Positions 52,444 to 59,372 of a DNA stretch of 64,000 nt are shown piece after piece. Every line of letters begins with the position of its first letter. Position 1 is the first letter of the stretch. Location of the stretch: positions 88,594,058 through 88,658,057 of the forward strand of contig CM054178.1 in the NCBI GenBank assembly GCA_028829895.1, written 5' to 3'. Under the pieces are notes generated by a model. That model did no database searches. It was given only the letters and a program-made list of their open reading frames with translations, and was not told where the DNA came from. The DNA is from Sinotaia quadrata. Its lineage: Eukaryota; Mollusca; Gastropoda; Architaenioglossa; Viviparidae. A program made the position numbers and the translations under genes.

Positions 52444-55400
52444 CACACATAAACATACAAACAAGCAAGCAAACACGCAAAACAAGAAACAAACGCATAC
52501 AAACATAAACTGGATTTCTAACCATTACAAATTAAAAATAAATATCTTATTTACTGGTATGCACAGCAACGTGCCGTGTGTTTAGCTTACGCTTACGGTT
52601 CAATTCTACGTGGTTAACTAAAACCAAACACATAATATTCAAGTAAAGGATGTTTGTTTAGCTTACGCTTACAGTTCAATTCTACGTGTTTAACCAAAAC
52701 CAACACATAATTATAAATATTATAATATTCAAGTAAAGGATGAAGGAATCTAAAAGGAATCTAAAAGGAAAAGTAACATTTTCTACTGCTTTTTGTTGTT
52801 GTTGAGGCCATGAAAGTCAAGGACACAGTCAATACGTCACAAGAACGTGTCGATTTACGTAAAAATTGTTTGTTAATATGGAAAGTTTTCTAATCGTGAA
52901 TATAAATAACTGTTATATTGCTTCCTGTCAGTGTGTGACTGTACAAACTTACATTCTAAAATGTTACTTTTAACCAAAGGTTTGAGAGTACTAATGAAAA
53001 TAAATAAGTAGTAATATTTTAGTAAACAGTATGCTTAACCCTAACGAGTGTTTATATTTATTGCACATATTGCTTACTGAGGCATGATATGTTTAATAGT
53101 GTTTTGAATAGTGAGATATTGCACATTTATCCCCCAAAATAATTTTTACTGCAATATGATACATTTCCCAGATATATATAGTATGAAGATAAGGGTGATT
53201 TGTGCATGTTTTGCATTTATTTACAGGTTTGTGCTTAATTATACATTGAACGATGGTATGTATCTATTATTTAAAGGTTTATGCTTAAGTATACATTGAA
53301 TGATGGTATGTATCTATTATTTAAAGGTTTATGCTTAAGTATACATTAAATGATGGTATGTATCTATTGTATACTGAACTGTGGTAAGTTTATGTATTAT
53401 TTTCTGAATCCTGACAATTTTTATATAGTATATATTTTAGTGCGTTATGCTTAAGTATTAAATAGTGATATATAATGATAATCTTTATCTTCCATATAGT
53501 ATTCTATCTATGATATGATGAACTATATATATTGAGTATGATAATGCTTATTTACTATATACTATCCTATTTATCATATGCTGAAAATGTCAAGTTTTAT
53601 CACTTATAGCCTGTCTACCAAAGTGTGATACACTTATTCAATTGACTGAATACTAAAGTCTAGAATGATTTCAGTATACTGATACCATGTAATGAAATAT
53701 GTAATCGGATATACAATTTTTTGATGAAGACTTAAACATAAACGTATTGCCATTGACATAAGTTGCTCTATATATTGAAAATTTTCACTAACAATGTATT
53801 CATCTTTAGCTTTTTTCAACAAAAAGATAATTTTTTAAAAACAGCAACGTTTAATAAAACAACAACTGCACCAACAACATTAAGCTACACTATGAGATTT
53901 GAATCTCTTCCTGACTAACCTCTTTTGCCAGTTAAAACGGTACTGATAAACGTCAAAATACCGGCTACAGGCATTTACAGTATCACTATCAACACATTGG
54001 ATGGTGTGCTTTGTTGCAAAATTACGAACACTTGACGAACAACAATATTTCACTGGTCCTATGCGAACACTTGACGAACAACAATATTTCACTGGTCCTA
54101 TGCGAACACTTGACGGACATTACAATATTTCACTGGTCCTATGCGAAATGGACATTGCATCTAGACAAAGCTGACGCAGCACGAGCAACTATCTAAAGGG
54201 TTAATTGTGGCCGGAAGTGGCAACTACTAGCGGAAAACAAAGGTCAACAGAACGCGCGCGTGCAGGTCACACCAATGCACGTGCTATGATCGCACACAAG
54301 CGCCCCTCCCCCCATGGTGCCTACAACGTCCACTCACCTCGTGCGTTACGTTACGTTACGTCATGTTTCAATTGAGCAGAAACTTTTCATCTGGAAGAGA
54401 ACGTAGCTACATTGAGAGAAACATGCATGGCTTTGTCTAATACAACTGCATCGAGAAAATAATAATAATACAAATAGATTATTTTATGTTACACATATGA
54501 ATCGTAAGAGTCAGAAACAGAGCGACAGAGAGATGGACAGAGAGAGAGAGAGTAGAAAGAGACTGATAGTAAAGTAATAGCAAATAATCTACTCTTAAAA
54601 ATCATGAAACAGATTAAAATAAAATATCTGTGTAATACACAATGTATAAAGTCATACTGTGGTAGAAAATGTATTCAGAGATGGTAATAATTTCATTAGG
54701 TTTCCTAATAAAGAACAATGATATCTTACTAACATAAACATACTAACAAAATGAAACAAACAATAACCCCCCCCCAATAAATAAATAAGTAAATATGTAA
54801 GTAAAAATATACGAGTAAAACTTGAATACCTTTATTATTTTTAAAAACTATCATTTAGAAGACAACTATTCCTCGAAAAATAATTAGTTTATGTATCTGA
54901 ATTTAGTTAAAGTATATGCAAATGATATTATTTTAAAAAAATAGTTTATGTATCTGAATTTGGTTATATGCAAATGATATTATTTAAAAATAATTAGTTT
55001 ATGTATCTGAATTTGGTTAAAGTATATGTAAATGTTATTAATTAAAGAATAATTAGTCTATGTATCTGAATTTGGTTAAAGTACATGTTATTATTTAAAG
55101 AATAGAACTTTAAACAATGCTCCTCGTCATAAGCGATTGATTTCATGTATTCTATTTTTGTCATCTGCCTGTGATTAATACTTCTCGATAGCTATTGCTG
55201 TATAATTTAAAATCATGCTGCTGACCATCCTACCCGCTTTAAAAGGGAGACGTTATTTCATATCATATCATCAGCTTGACAAAGTTTATTTTTCCTTGGT
55301 AAATGTACAAGTCTTGGTAATTGATGGATTGTATTCAAAAATCTAAAATGATTTTAATTCCATCCCCACCCCCATACTGGATACATTATACACAATAATG

Positions 55401-58400
55401 TAAAATCTTTAAATTATGAAGTGTAATTTTTCAGTTTTATGTAATAAAGATATATTTTTTTCAAGTTCCACTATTTTATTCTTGCTGACATTTAATTAAA
55501 AGACAGAACAAATAATTTGATCCTTTCTTTGTGGCATAATCAAAGCGAAACCCACGTGATAGAAAATTACACTAATTTTAGACTGCTTTGCAAATATTGT
55601 TGTATTTATGATCATATTCTTTTATAGTAATTAATAAAATATAGTGCAGACACTTTTAACATGAAAAACACTTTTAGAACGAATTTAAAAAACTGAAAAG
55701 AATACTTTATTAACGGAATGCCAATATTTAACCTTGCGTTCGCTATCTAATACCTAAAACTGATTGCATGCTTACGTAAGCGATGGAAAACAACAACAAA
55801 AAAAAATGTGAATACAACAAAAGCTTCTAAACAGTGCAAAATAATACAATGAAAAATATTTCAAACTATTGCCACATTTTATCGGAATAGTGTAGAAAAT
55901 TTCGTGAAGTGGAATATAATTTCATGACTAACCTATATAACCATGGTTACATTCTAACTGATTTGGTCTAGACAATTATTTCCTGAAAGTATGTGAGTAA
56001 TAATGGTTATATTTTATCTGACTGTTGTAGATTTCAAACAACTGCTAGATGTCTTCCTGATAAGGCTGAATAACCATGTTGATATTATATGTGACTAGCT
56101 GAATAGCCATGTTGATATTATATATGACTAGCTGAATAACATGTTGATATTTTATGTGACTAGCTGAATAAACATGTTGATATTATATGTGACTAGCTGA
56201 ATAACCATGTTGATATTATATGTGACTAGCTGAGTAACCATGTTGATATTTTATTGACTAGCGTAGACTATAAGTAATTTTCCACGTCATATATCGTGAC
56301 GTAATTGTGCGTTCACATATACTCTGTACTCTTAAAATAGATTTGTGCTCCAGGAATGGATTACTGTTTACACTTAAAAAAGACTTGTACTCAGAGGAAT
56401 TATTATTTACACTTAAAATAAACATGTGGTGCAGGAATTCATTATTTTCATTAAAACAGACCCGTACTCAAAGGATTATTGTTTACAATTAAAATAGACT
56501 TGTACTGAAGAAATTGATTGTTTACACTTAAAATAGACTTGTAGTCAAGAAATTGATTGTTTACACTTAAAATAGACTTGTAGTCAAGAAATTGATTGTT
56601 TACACTTAAAATAAACTTTTACTCAAGAAATTATTGTTTACACTTAAAACACTCTGTGCTCCAGCGACTGATTATTGCTTGTGTTTAGCTAACTACAAAA
56701 CTCCACACCCATTCCAAATCTGTGCACTTGTGCTCATTATTTATTCCAGTCATCATTCGTGTGCTATTATAATCAAGTTGGTGAGAAATGAAGAAGCATG
56801 CAAAAAAGGAAAAAAGAAGAAAAGAATACAAAAAAAAAAAAGAAAGAAAATAATATGCAATGCAAGAAAAGAGAAAAAAGTACCAAACGACGTTGAAAAA
56901 ACCAACGTATCCTTAAAATTAAAAAAAACAACATTGGAGCCTTACAAAACTAATTTCTCTAAGTCCTAATTCCCCCGTCTTTACAAACCCCAATCAAATC
57001 AATCTCTTGTTTTATATATATTTTTTAATTTGTTATTCCCAAGACTCCAACCTGTTTGTATTTATTGGTTATCTTAATTCCTCCCTGACCATTCAAAAGC
57101 CCAAATTTAAAATGCTTTTGGCGTGTTTGCTTATTTTTAAATCCCAATACATCCTCTCTCCTTACCCAATGCAAAAATATTTTTTTTGTGTGCATTTTTC
57201 TTATCCCACTTCTTTCCACCCAAACAACCCCCAAAATCTTTTTTACTCATTAATTTCATTTCTAACTTTTCTATATTTTTAAAAATCATAACTTATGCAA
57301 ACTTCCTCAAAAACAAAATTATATATAATAGATTAACGGAGAGTTTTTTGTGCACTGAAGTATTTTCTACTTATCATCCAATAAAACTGATAAGCGAGTT
57401 AATGATAAATATATTTGTTAAGTTTCTTGGTGTGAGTTTTCTTGAATTTTCTTCTTTCCCATGCAAACTTGTAAAGTCTCACCTGATTTTGTGCTGGCTA
57501 TCAGATGGTAATTAGCCAGTTTCCTGCCTGTGGAAGGGCTGGATTGCAGCCGGCTAGCTAAGGACACAGCTTTGCGGAACTTCAGCCTGGGTTTCTGAAA
57601 TCCATGAGTGGTAAGATTGTCTGTAGAAGAATAACTTCTTTCCTTTACTTCCGCGAAGCGGGGATGTTTTTCTACTGAGAGCGATTTGTACCGCTTGAAA
57701 CTGGACCGCTTAGGGTCGGAGCCAGAAGACTGCGAACTAGAAGAAGAGTTACTGTTCGTAGCGAGCGGATGGTGGCGCTGCACTTGCTGCAACTGAGGCT
57801 GAGAGTGGTGTTGCGCATGGAGCGGCTGTGAGCGAGGTTTCTGTTGCAGTTGCTGGTGAAATTTTGGCTGTTGAGGAGGCTGAAGGGGCATCTGGGGTGG
57901 AGGCTTCTGTTGCAGTTGCTGTAACCGGTCAAGTGCGACTGGGCAAGAGGAGAGAGCTGAATGTTTCACTTTTCCCCGCTGCCACGTTGCTGTCAGCCCA
58001 GAGTCCAAGTGCTGCACGAGCTGGCTGGCGGGTGAGACCTGACCTTGAGGACTGTGTCTTTGACTGTGGCTGTCTGTTTTGCACTCACTGCCGCAACTAG
58101 CGTCGTCGAAATCTCCCGGATTGAACCTAGTTTCCTGCACATGCTGGTCAGTGTGACACAGCGTGTTCATCATCCCTTGGGGTAGGTCAGAGAACAGGTG
58201 CTCGTACGGGCCGACGACATCCAGGCTACCGAGCGCAGACGTTGACACCAGCTCTCCACCCTCGCCCTCCATCCCATGGGATTCGCCCAAAGGATTCACG
58301 TAAAGGTTCTGTCGAGCTTTGTCCGACGGCGTGTGGGCAGTGGTGGAAGGGCTGCTATGGGGATGTGTCTGACATGAGGCGTACGTGTCGGAACTAGATG

Positions 58401-58518
58401 CAGTGCTGCTTTGTCGTGGTAGCTGTTTGAGCTCAATGCAGCCTTTATCCACGCTTTGCCGCTCATCCGATCCGCCTGCTGAGCCTGAGCCGCTGCTACG
58501 CCAACATCCGTGCCTTCC
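24096..58518 (-). CDS. Unidentified large disordered protein, partial gene (3' exons)
   Basis: I do not recognise the product. The proposed order is exon A complement(57483..58518), exon B complement(29497..31210), exon C complement(25038..25183), exon D complement(24096..24190). All phases agree: A leaves in phase 1, B takes 2 nt and leaves in phase 2, C takes 1 nt and leaves in phase 1, D takes 2 nt and stops. A and B together encode about 916 residues of low-complexity, Ser/Pro/Gln/Asp-rich, probably disordered chain. There is no membrane segment, zinc finger or enzyme motif, so this looks like the tail of a scaffold, channel, receptor or GEF. Basic, Ser-rich blocks such as RYKSLSVEKHPRF could be phosphorylation sites. 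Exon A begins in phase 0 after an AG with an in-frame TAG just upstream, so earlier exons must exist, probably beyond 64 kb. A and B are well supported, C moderately, D weakly. Confidence 0.55.
24191..25037 (-). other. Candidate intron C-D
   Basis: Donor GTGAGG after exon C. No other convincing exon. The frame running on from exon C through 24868 turns hydrophobic and AT-driven (Phe/Leu/Cys), as expected of intron read-through. Confidence 0.4.
25038..25183 (-). CDS. Probable exon C of the minus-strand gene
   Basis: 146 nt, one open frame of 48 codons with varied, hydrophilic composition (NESPKTADCDKCSPWLVRTV, then SENGDPRMAHPSQVRVRPES). It is flanked by the acceptor TTTTACCTAACAG and the donor AGAGGTGAGG. 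Local GC content is clearly above the surroundings. It enters with one nucleotide and leaves in phase 1, so it fits exon B if B uses the donor at 29497. No known domain; a CxxC (DCDKCS) is present. Confidence 0.5.
26169..26305 (+). repeat. 46-bp tandem repeat, three copies
   Basis: Unit with AAAAAGGTGAGTAATGCC, TAATTACGTGTGACAAGAAG, TAGAATT. Copies differ at one or two positions. Confidence 0.95.
26650..27005 (+). repeat. Degenerate repeat, about 50-60 bp
   Basis: Six to seven diverged blocks with TTACAGTAACGAGGTCTGAA, GTCCAGCACAAGACACAT, CATTCTTG. Spacing is uneven. Confidence 0.8.
27782..27928 (-). other. Candidate small exon or ORF (48 codons)
   Basis: A minus-strand frame starting MGAVTGIVAAQATRLKADC and ending ECWTNEVL before TAA lies in a locally GC-rich patch and has coding-like composition. 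It also extends open upstream of the ATG to about 27995. An AG directly before GC-ATG (minus strand, near 27930) would join exon A in phase, giving an alternative short C-terminus. I see no family resemblance, and the pyrimidine tract is weak. Confidence 0.2.
29493..29495 (-). other. In-frame TAG at the end of exon B
   Basis: Stop codon of the long frame if exon B is terminal or uses the downstream donor. It is followed 23 nt later by the strong donor CACAG/GTATGT, too close to trigger exon-junction decay. Confidence 0.6.
29497..31210 (-). CDS. Exon B of the minus-strand gene: low-complexity acidic/Ser-rich coding exon
   Basis: 1714 nt after acceptor GTTCATTCTAG; 2 nt complete a Gly codon with the last base of exon A. 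About 571 residues follow without a stop. The start is SNEVVETEASCAWWELQ, then an Asn run around (HHY)N10, a Pro/Ser/Thr-rich middle, an acidic stretch of about 20 Asp/Gly residues (DDDDDGDADDDFDDDDGD), a Gly-rich segment and Ser-rich acidic blocks such as SLSDDASILSLSDSNLL. There is no known domain. At the 3' end two donors compete: GTAGTT at 29496 (skips the in-frame TAG, joins exon C in phase) and GTATGT at 29469, 27 nt later, which keeps the TAG (29495-29493). If neither is used, the protein ends at this TAG with the residues PDASG. Confidence 0.72.
33424..33833 (+). repeat. 41-bp minisatellite, exactly 10 homogeneous copies
   Basis: The unit is GTGTTTAAATAACAATATTA followed by ATCATAACTATTAACTAGGTG. 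All ten copies look identical, so the expansion is very recent or strongly homogenised. Ends: CGG on the left, CCTTGGCGCC on the right. Confidence 0.98.
34235..34690 (+). repeat. Degenerate GATGAG-rich repeats
   Basis: First, two copies of a ~55-bp unit with AGATGAGAGATAAATGACAT and GAAGACGAGATCAGT (about 34208-34305). Then four to five copies of a ~40-55-bp unit with GATGAGGCAAAGTAAAATGA, GATGGAATAA (34490-34680). Purine-rich on the plus strand. Confidence 0.85.
35351..35408 (+). repeat. (CA)n microsatellite
   Basis: About 29 CA units, followed by imperfect CACTCACGCA motifs. Confidence 0.96.
35640..36060. other. GC-richer island in the large intron
   Basis: Clearly higher GC than the flanks, with a 162-codon minus-strand frame (36040-35552), a second minus frame and a plus frame all open at once. 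Several frames open together mean low stop-codon density from base composition rather than a gene. The minus frame is Ser/Pro/His/Leu-rich and resembles nothing I know. A regulatory element is possible. Confidence 0.35.
37484..37990 (+). repeat. 43-bp minisatellite, about 9-11 copies
   Basis: The unit contains TAATTGTAATGTAGTGTCTC and TTTTAATGTTAGTGTAATAT. The central copies are near-identical; both ends are diverged. Confidence 0.95.
38461..38668 (+). repeat. 41-bp minisatellite, five copies
   Basis: The unit is ACTGCTACCGGTAATTAAAC followed by GTCGGTAGTTGTATACAACTC. Within each unit CTACCG pairs with CGGTAG, and GTTGTATACAAC is a perfect palindrome, so single strands could form hairpins. 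Confidence 0.96.
38803..38964 (+). repeat. 27-bp minisatellite, about six copies
   Basis: The unit contains CTGCTACACTCTAGTTGATT TAAAACA (one copy lacks TCT, one has an extra CTA). Related degenerate ACTGACAG/TTACACT motifs continue to about 39600. Confidence 0.93.
40886..41245 (+). mobile_element. LINE relic 1: 3' end of an R4/Dong-like non-LTR retrotransposon
   Basis: The first segment translates to PDIVVVSKSNKTATIVDV and SDRNMKTKE, matching the restriction-like endonuclease of site-targeting LINEs: a (R/K)PD motif, then a second acidic residue about 15 positions on. After a frameshift the conserved C-terminal block follows (VIPVVIGALGNIRTDF … LLGSARI), and then TAG/TAA-rich trinucleotides resembling a LINE 3' tail. 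The Arg of RPD is replaced (IPD). Frame breaks show that this copy is dead. Assigned to the R4/Dong type by family memory; related RLE-bearing clades (HERO, NeSL, R2) are alternatives. Confidence 0.7.
41500..43890 (+). pseudogene. LINE relic 2: degenerate R4/Dong-like ORF (N-terminus, RT, zinc knuckle, endonuclease)
   Basis: The pieces appear in the order of one long ORF, in several frames. An N-terminal KTRRWTREEN block lies near 41560. Reverse-transcriptase blocks follow: KKPNNYRPIICLPT near 41945 and GIFQGDSLSPLLFCI near 42289. The active-site box reads YMDG at 42412-42423 where YMDD is expected. Next comes the thumb segment (NWANKMQALNAYAI) and ADVDRLYVSRKMGGRGL near 42870. A C-X2-C-X8-H-X4-C knuckle (CRICKYMDETTEHILSGC) lies near 43275-43330. 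The restriction-like endonuclease has RPN instead of RPD, followed by Asp after 14 residues (near 43525-43575). Stops and frameshifts interrupt it, and both catalytic sites are damaged. The C-terminus after SDRNMKTN is replaced by a 51-bp minisatellite. It is in the same orientation as relic 1 and about 250 bp downstream. Confidence 0.78.
43626..43880 (+). repeat. 51-bp minisatellite, exactly five copies, at the LINE 3' end
   Basis: The unit contains AACAAGAGTTGTAATAGTAG, TAGCAGAAATGGAAATAGTA and TTTGTAATAAT. Five copies appear identical. Because 51 is 17 codons, frames on both strands stay open through it, creating artefactual repetitive ORFs. The GTAATAGTAGTAG core resembles the 3' tail of LINE relic 1 (near 41240), so it likely grew from that tail. 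Confidence 0.97.
44034..44205 (+). repeat. 43-bp minisatellite, four copies
   Basis: The unit is CATTCGTTATTTTAAACATC followed by ACTCTCAGACGAAAAACATA CAA; the last copy diverges at its end. Confidence 0.97.
44510..45055 (+). repeat. Degenerate short repeats with ACGTCATATCCG motif
   Basis: Loose recurrence of GACGTCATAT, TCATATCCG and TCCGGTTT-like words at 20-60-bp spacing. The 147-codon plus frame (44507-44950) here is Ser/Ile/Phe/Tyr-rich without family resemblance and is probably a composition effect. Confidence 0.4.
45062..45148 (-). repeat. (GATA)n / (TATC)n tetranucleotide tail
   Basis: About 21 TATC units on the plus strand. On the minus strand this directly follows the end of the RTE-like element, where RTE-class LINEs carry short tandem-repeat 3' tails. 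Confidence 0.95.
45149..47770 (-). pseudogene. Degenerate RTE-like LINE (APE endonuclease + reverse transcriptase)
   Basis: Read on the minus strand, the endonuclease starts NISIGTWNIRTL near 47745 and continues with LGLCKVRWKNFGETST and GVGFLVYKDI. The QGDxNAKIGED block has its Trp codon changed to TGA (47322-47320). NQIDYIIVKRRF follows, and the terminal catalytic box reads TDDD where SDHD is usual. The reverse transcriptase has KKGKAAEIDNIPAELV (about 46370), GVRKGCVLSPILFNIF (about 46090) and an intact FADD box (about 45930). Then come KYLGAIVTDEG, YACASWTL, RRMLGISYRDHVTNEE and the end of the ORF near 45170. At least four frame breaks or stops. The compact layout and the GATA tail fit the RTE group; other APE-type LINEs are less likely. 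Confidence 0.82.
47771..48820. other. AT-rich sequence, nothing recognised
   Basis: Very T-rich plus strand between 47860 and 48130. Near 48440-48650 the word AAATGGCTCTATT/ATGAACTC recurs loosely. No exon or element assigned. Confidence 0.5.
48830..49530 (+). repeat. About 70-bp degenerate tandem repeat
   Basis: Eight or so diverged copies with TTTCATGTAAGACATTAATG, ACTCTTAAATGAGAAATGTT, CCAAAGACAC and TTAAATGGTGTTATTAATA. Interrupted around 48965-49200 by unrelated sequence. Confidence 0.88.
50050..50320 (+). repeat. About 54-bp tandem repeat, five copies
   Basis: The unit contains ATTAAAATGGCTACAATGAA, CTTTGTTTTAGAGAAGAAAC and AGCTTTATTAACCT. The middle copies are best conserved. Confidence 0.93.
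50718..50890 (+). repeat. 86-bp tandem duplication
   Basis: Two copies beginning TAGTTTATAGACAGTCA and ending AGCCCAAAAAGCCCA, nearly identical. The period is not a multiple of three; the plus frame across it is fortuitous. Confidence 0.96.
52298..52452 (+). repeat. 60-bp duplication running into (CA)n
   Basis: Two copies of CAACAGATGTAACAAGAAGC, TTGACTTTACAACTT.CTTG, ACAGTTAAAGGAAACACACA, the second followed by about 20 CA units. The first copy also ends in a short CACACA, suggesting that the duplication arose at the microsatellite border. Confidence 0.93.
52575..52745 (+). repeat. Imperfect duplication, about 90 bp
   Basis: TGTTTAGCTTACGCTTAC(G/A)G TTCAATTCTACGTG and TATTCAAGTAAAGGATG each occur twice. 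Confidence 0.88.
53226..53365 (+). repeat. 50-bp tandem repeat, about three copies
   Basis: The unit contains GGTTTATGCTTAAGTATACA, TTGAATGATGGTATGTATCT and ATTATTTAAA. The first copy is diverged. Confidence 0.93.
54027..54147 (+). repeat. 39-bp tandem repeat, three copies
   Basis: The unit contains GAACACTTGACGAACAACAA, TATTTCACTGGTCCTATGC; the third copy has a small insertion. Confidence 0.96.
54195..54375 (-). promoter_or_regulatory. CpG-rich islet with a consensus splice donor on the minus strand
   Basis: A locally GC- and CpG-rich segment with GCGCGCG, GCACGTGC (E-box CACGTG), CGGAAGTG (ETS-like GGAA) and ACGTTACGTTACGTCA. On the minus strand, GCACGAG/GTGAGT at 54338/54337 is an excellent donor. 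It might be an alternative first exon or intragenic promoter of the minus-strand gene. No coding frame in the required phase, so function is inference only. Confidence 0.3.
54880..55105 (+). repeat. About 55-60-bp tandem repeat, four copies
   Basis: The unit contains TTAGTTTATGTATCTGAATT, TGGTTAAAGTATATGCAAAT and GATATTATTTAAA, with indels between copies. Confidence 0.92.
55106..56067. other. AT-rich intronic sequence, nothing recognised
   Basis: No ORF above background, no repeat array, no RNA gene seen. Confidence 0.5.
56068..56262 (+). repeat. 33-bp minisatellite, about six copies
   Basis: The unit contains GCTGAATAACCATGTTGATA and TTATATGTGACTA, with small deletions in single copies. 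Confidence 0.95.
56320..56660 (+). repeat. About 39-bp minisatellite, eight to nine copies
   Basis: The unit contains TTTACACTTAAAATAGACTT and GTACTCAAGAAATTGATTG. The right-hand copies are more uniform than the left-hand ones. Confidence 0.93.
57483..58518 (-). CDS. Exon A of the minus-strand gene: Ser/Gln/His-rich coding exon
   Basis: 1036 nt, phase 0 in and phase 1 out, with donor TCAG/GTGAGA. The frame opens right after CATTCCTAG, whose TAG would be an in-frame stop, which supports an acceptor there although the pyrimidine tract is poor. About 345 residues: GRHGCWRSSGSGSAGGSDER, an acidic/Gly segment, a Cys-containing stretch (DASCGSECK), a Gln/Pro/His-rich tract of about 60 residues (QQLQQKPPPQ…), a Ser run, then a basic segment KRSSFKRYKSLSVEKHPRF and KPRLKFRKAVSLASRL. 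There is no known domain; GC is far above the flanks, as in exon B. Read-through past the donor adds only about 20 unconvincing codons. It is not the first exon of the protein. Confidence 0.75.
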
Positions 58519-58771
58519 CTAGGAATGTTTCACAATGCGTGATGTTCAGTAATCTTACTGTGACCGTTAACGTCATTTGTACGAGTATGTCAAGAGGAAG
58601 AAAGGAATACATCTAACACATTTATTTTTCTTTCAAACAGGTCTTCGAGGCGTTAAGCTAAAGTAAATGTATATTTGAAATTTCTTAACATGTTCTAATA
58701 CTTTCCTTACACACATGGTTTACACAAACAAATAATTCTCACACATACTTATTTACACCACAACACACATT

Positions 58772-58780
58772 AACACACAC

Positions 58781-58833
<53 letters not shown>

Positions 58834-58841
58834 CGCACACA
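58772..58841 (+). repeat. (CA)n microsatellite, imperfect
   Basis: About 35 CA units with a few CG interruptions. Confidence 0.96.
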
Positions 58842-59302
58842 TGATATAGTTAAAATGACAAATTGTTTTATCAAAGATAGTCATTTAGAGAGATGCATAA
58901 TACAAGTCACTTAAATAATTAAAATAAATGCGATACTAGTTTTAAATACAAAACTGGAACATAATTACAATAATATATTAGTATGTGTAATGTGTATGTC
59001 AACGTGTACAATGGTGTGAGTATATGATGGTGTACATAAGTATATATGCAGACCGATAACAGCAGTAAAGCTAAAAGAAAAAAAAAAGACAAGGCACAGA
59101 CAGCAAGACAGTTTCTCTCACTGTAAAAAAGACTAGAGAAAAAGAACGAGAATTAACGAAACAAAACCCACTATATGATGCAAAATCAAAACTAGAATGT
59201 GCACGAAGTAGAACTCGTACAGAGATCGATAAGTTAAAGATAAAATCAATTAAATACGAAAGAACAAAAACAAAATGGGCGTTTCTGGTTAGAACTGGGG
59301 AA

Positions 59303-59372
<70 letters not shown>
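59303..59372 (+). repeat. (TATC)n microsatellite
   Basis: About 17 TATC units. Same motif as the RTE tail at 45062-45148, but no LINE sequence is visible next to it. Confidence 0.96.

Larger units (their letters stand above)
31211..57482 (-). other. 26-kb intron A-B of the minus-strand gene
   Basis: Donor GTGAGA after exon A (phase 1) and acceptor GTTCATTCTAG before exon B. It contains two classes of non-LTR retrotransposon relic (40.9-43.9 kb and 45.1-47.8 kb) and at least fourteen tandem-repeat arrays listed separately. Small internal exons with phase 1-1 cannot be excluded by eye. Between the listed elements (31.2-33.4, 35.4-37.4, 39.0-40.8, 47.8-48.8, 51.1-52.2 and 57.0-57.4 kb) I see no supported gene. 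Confidence 0.6.
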
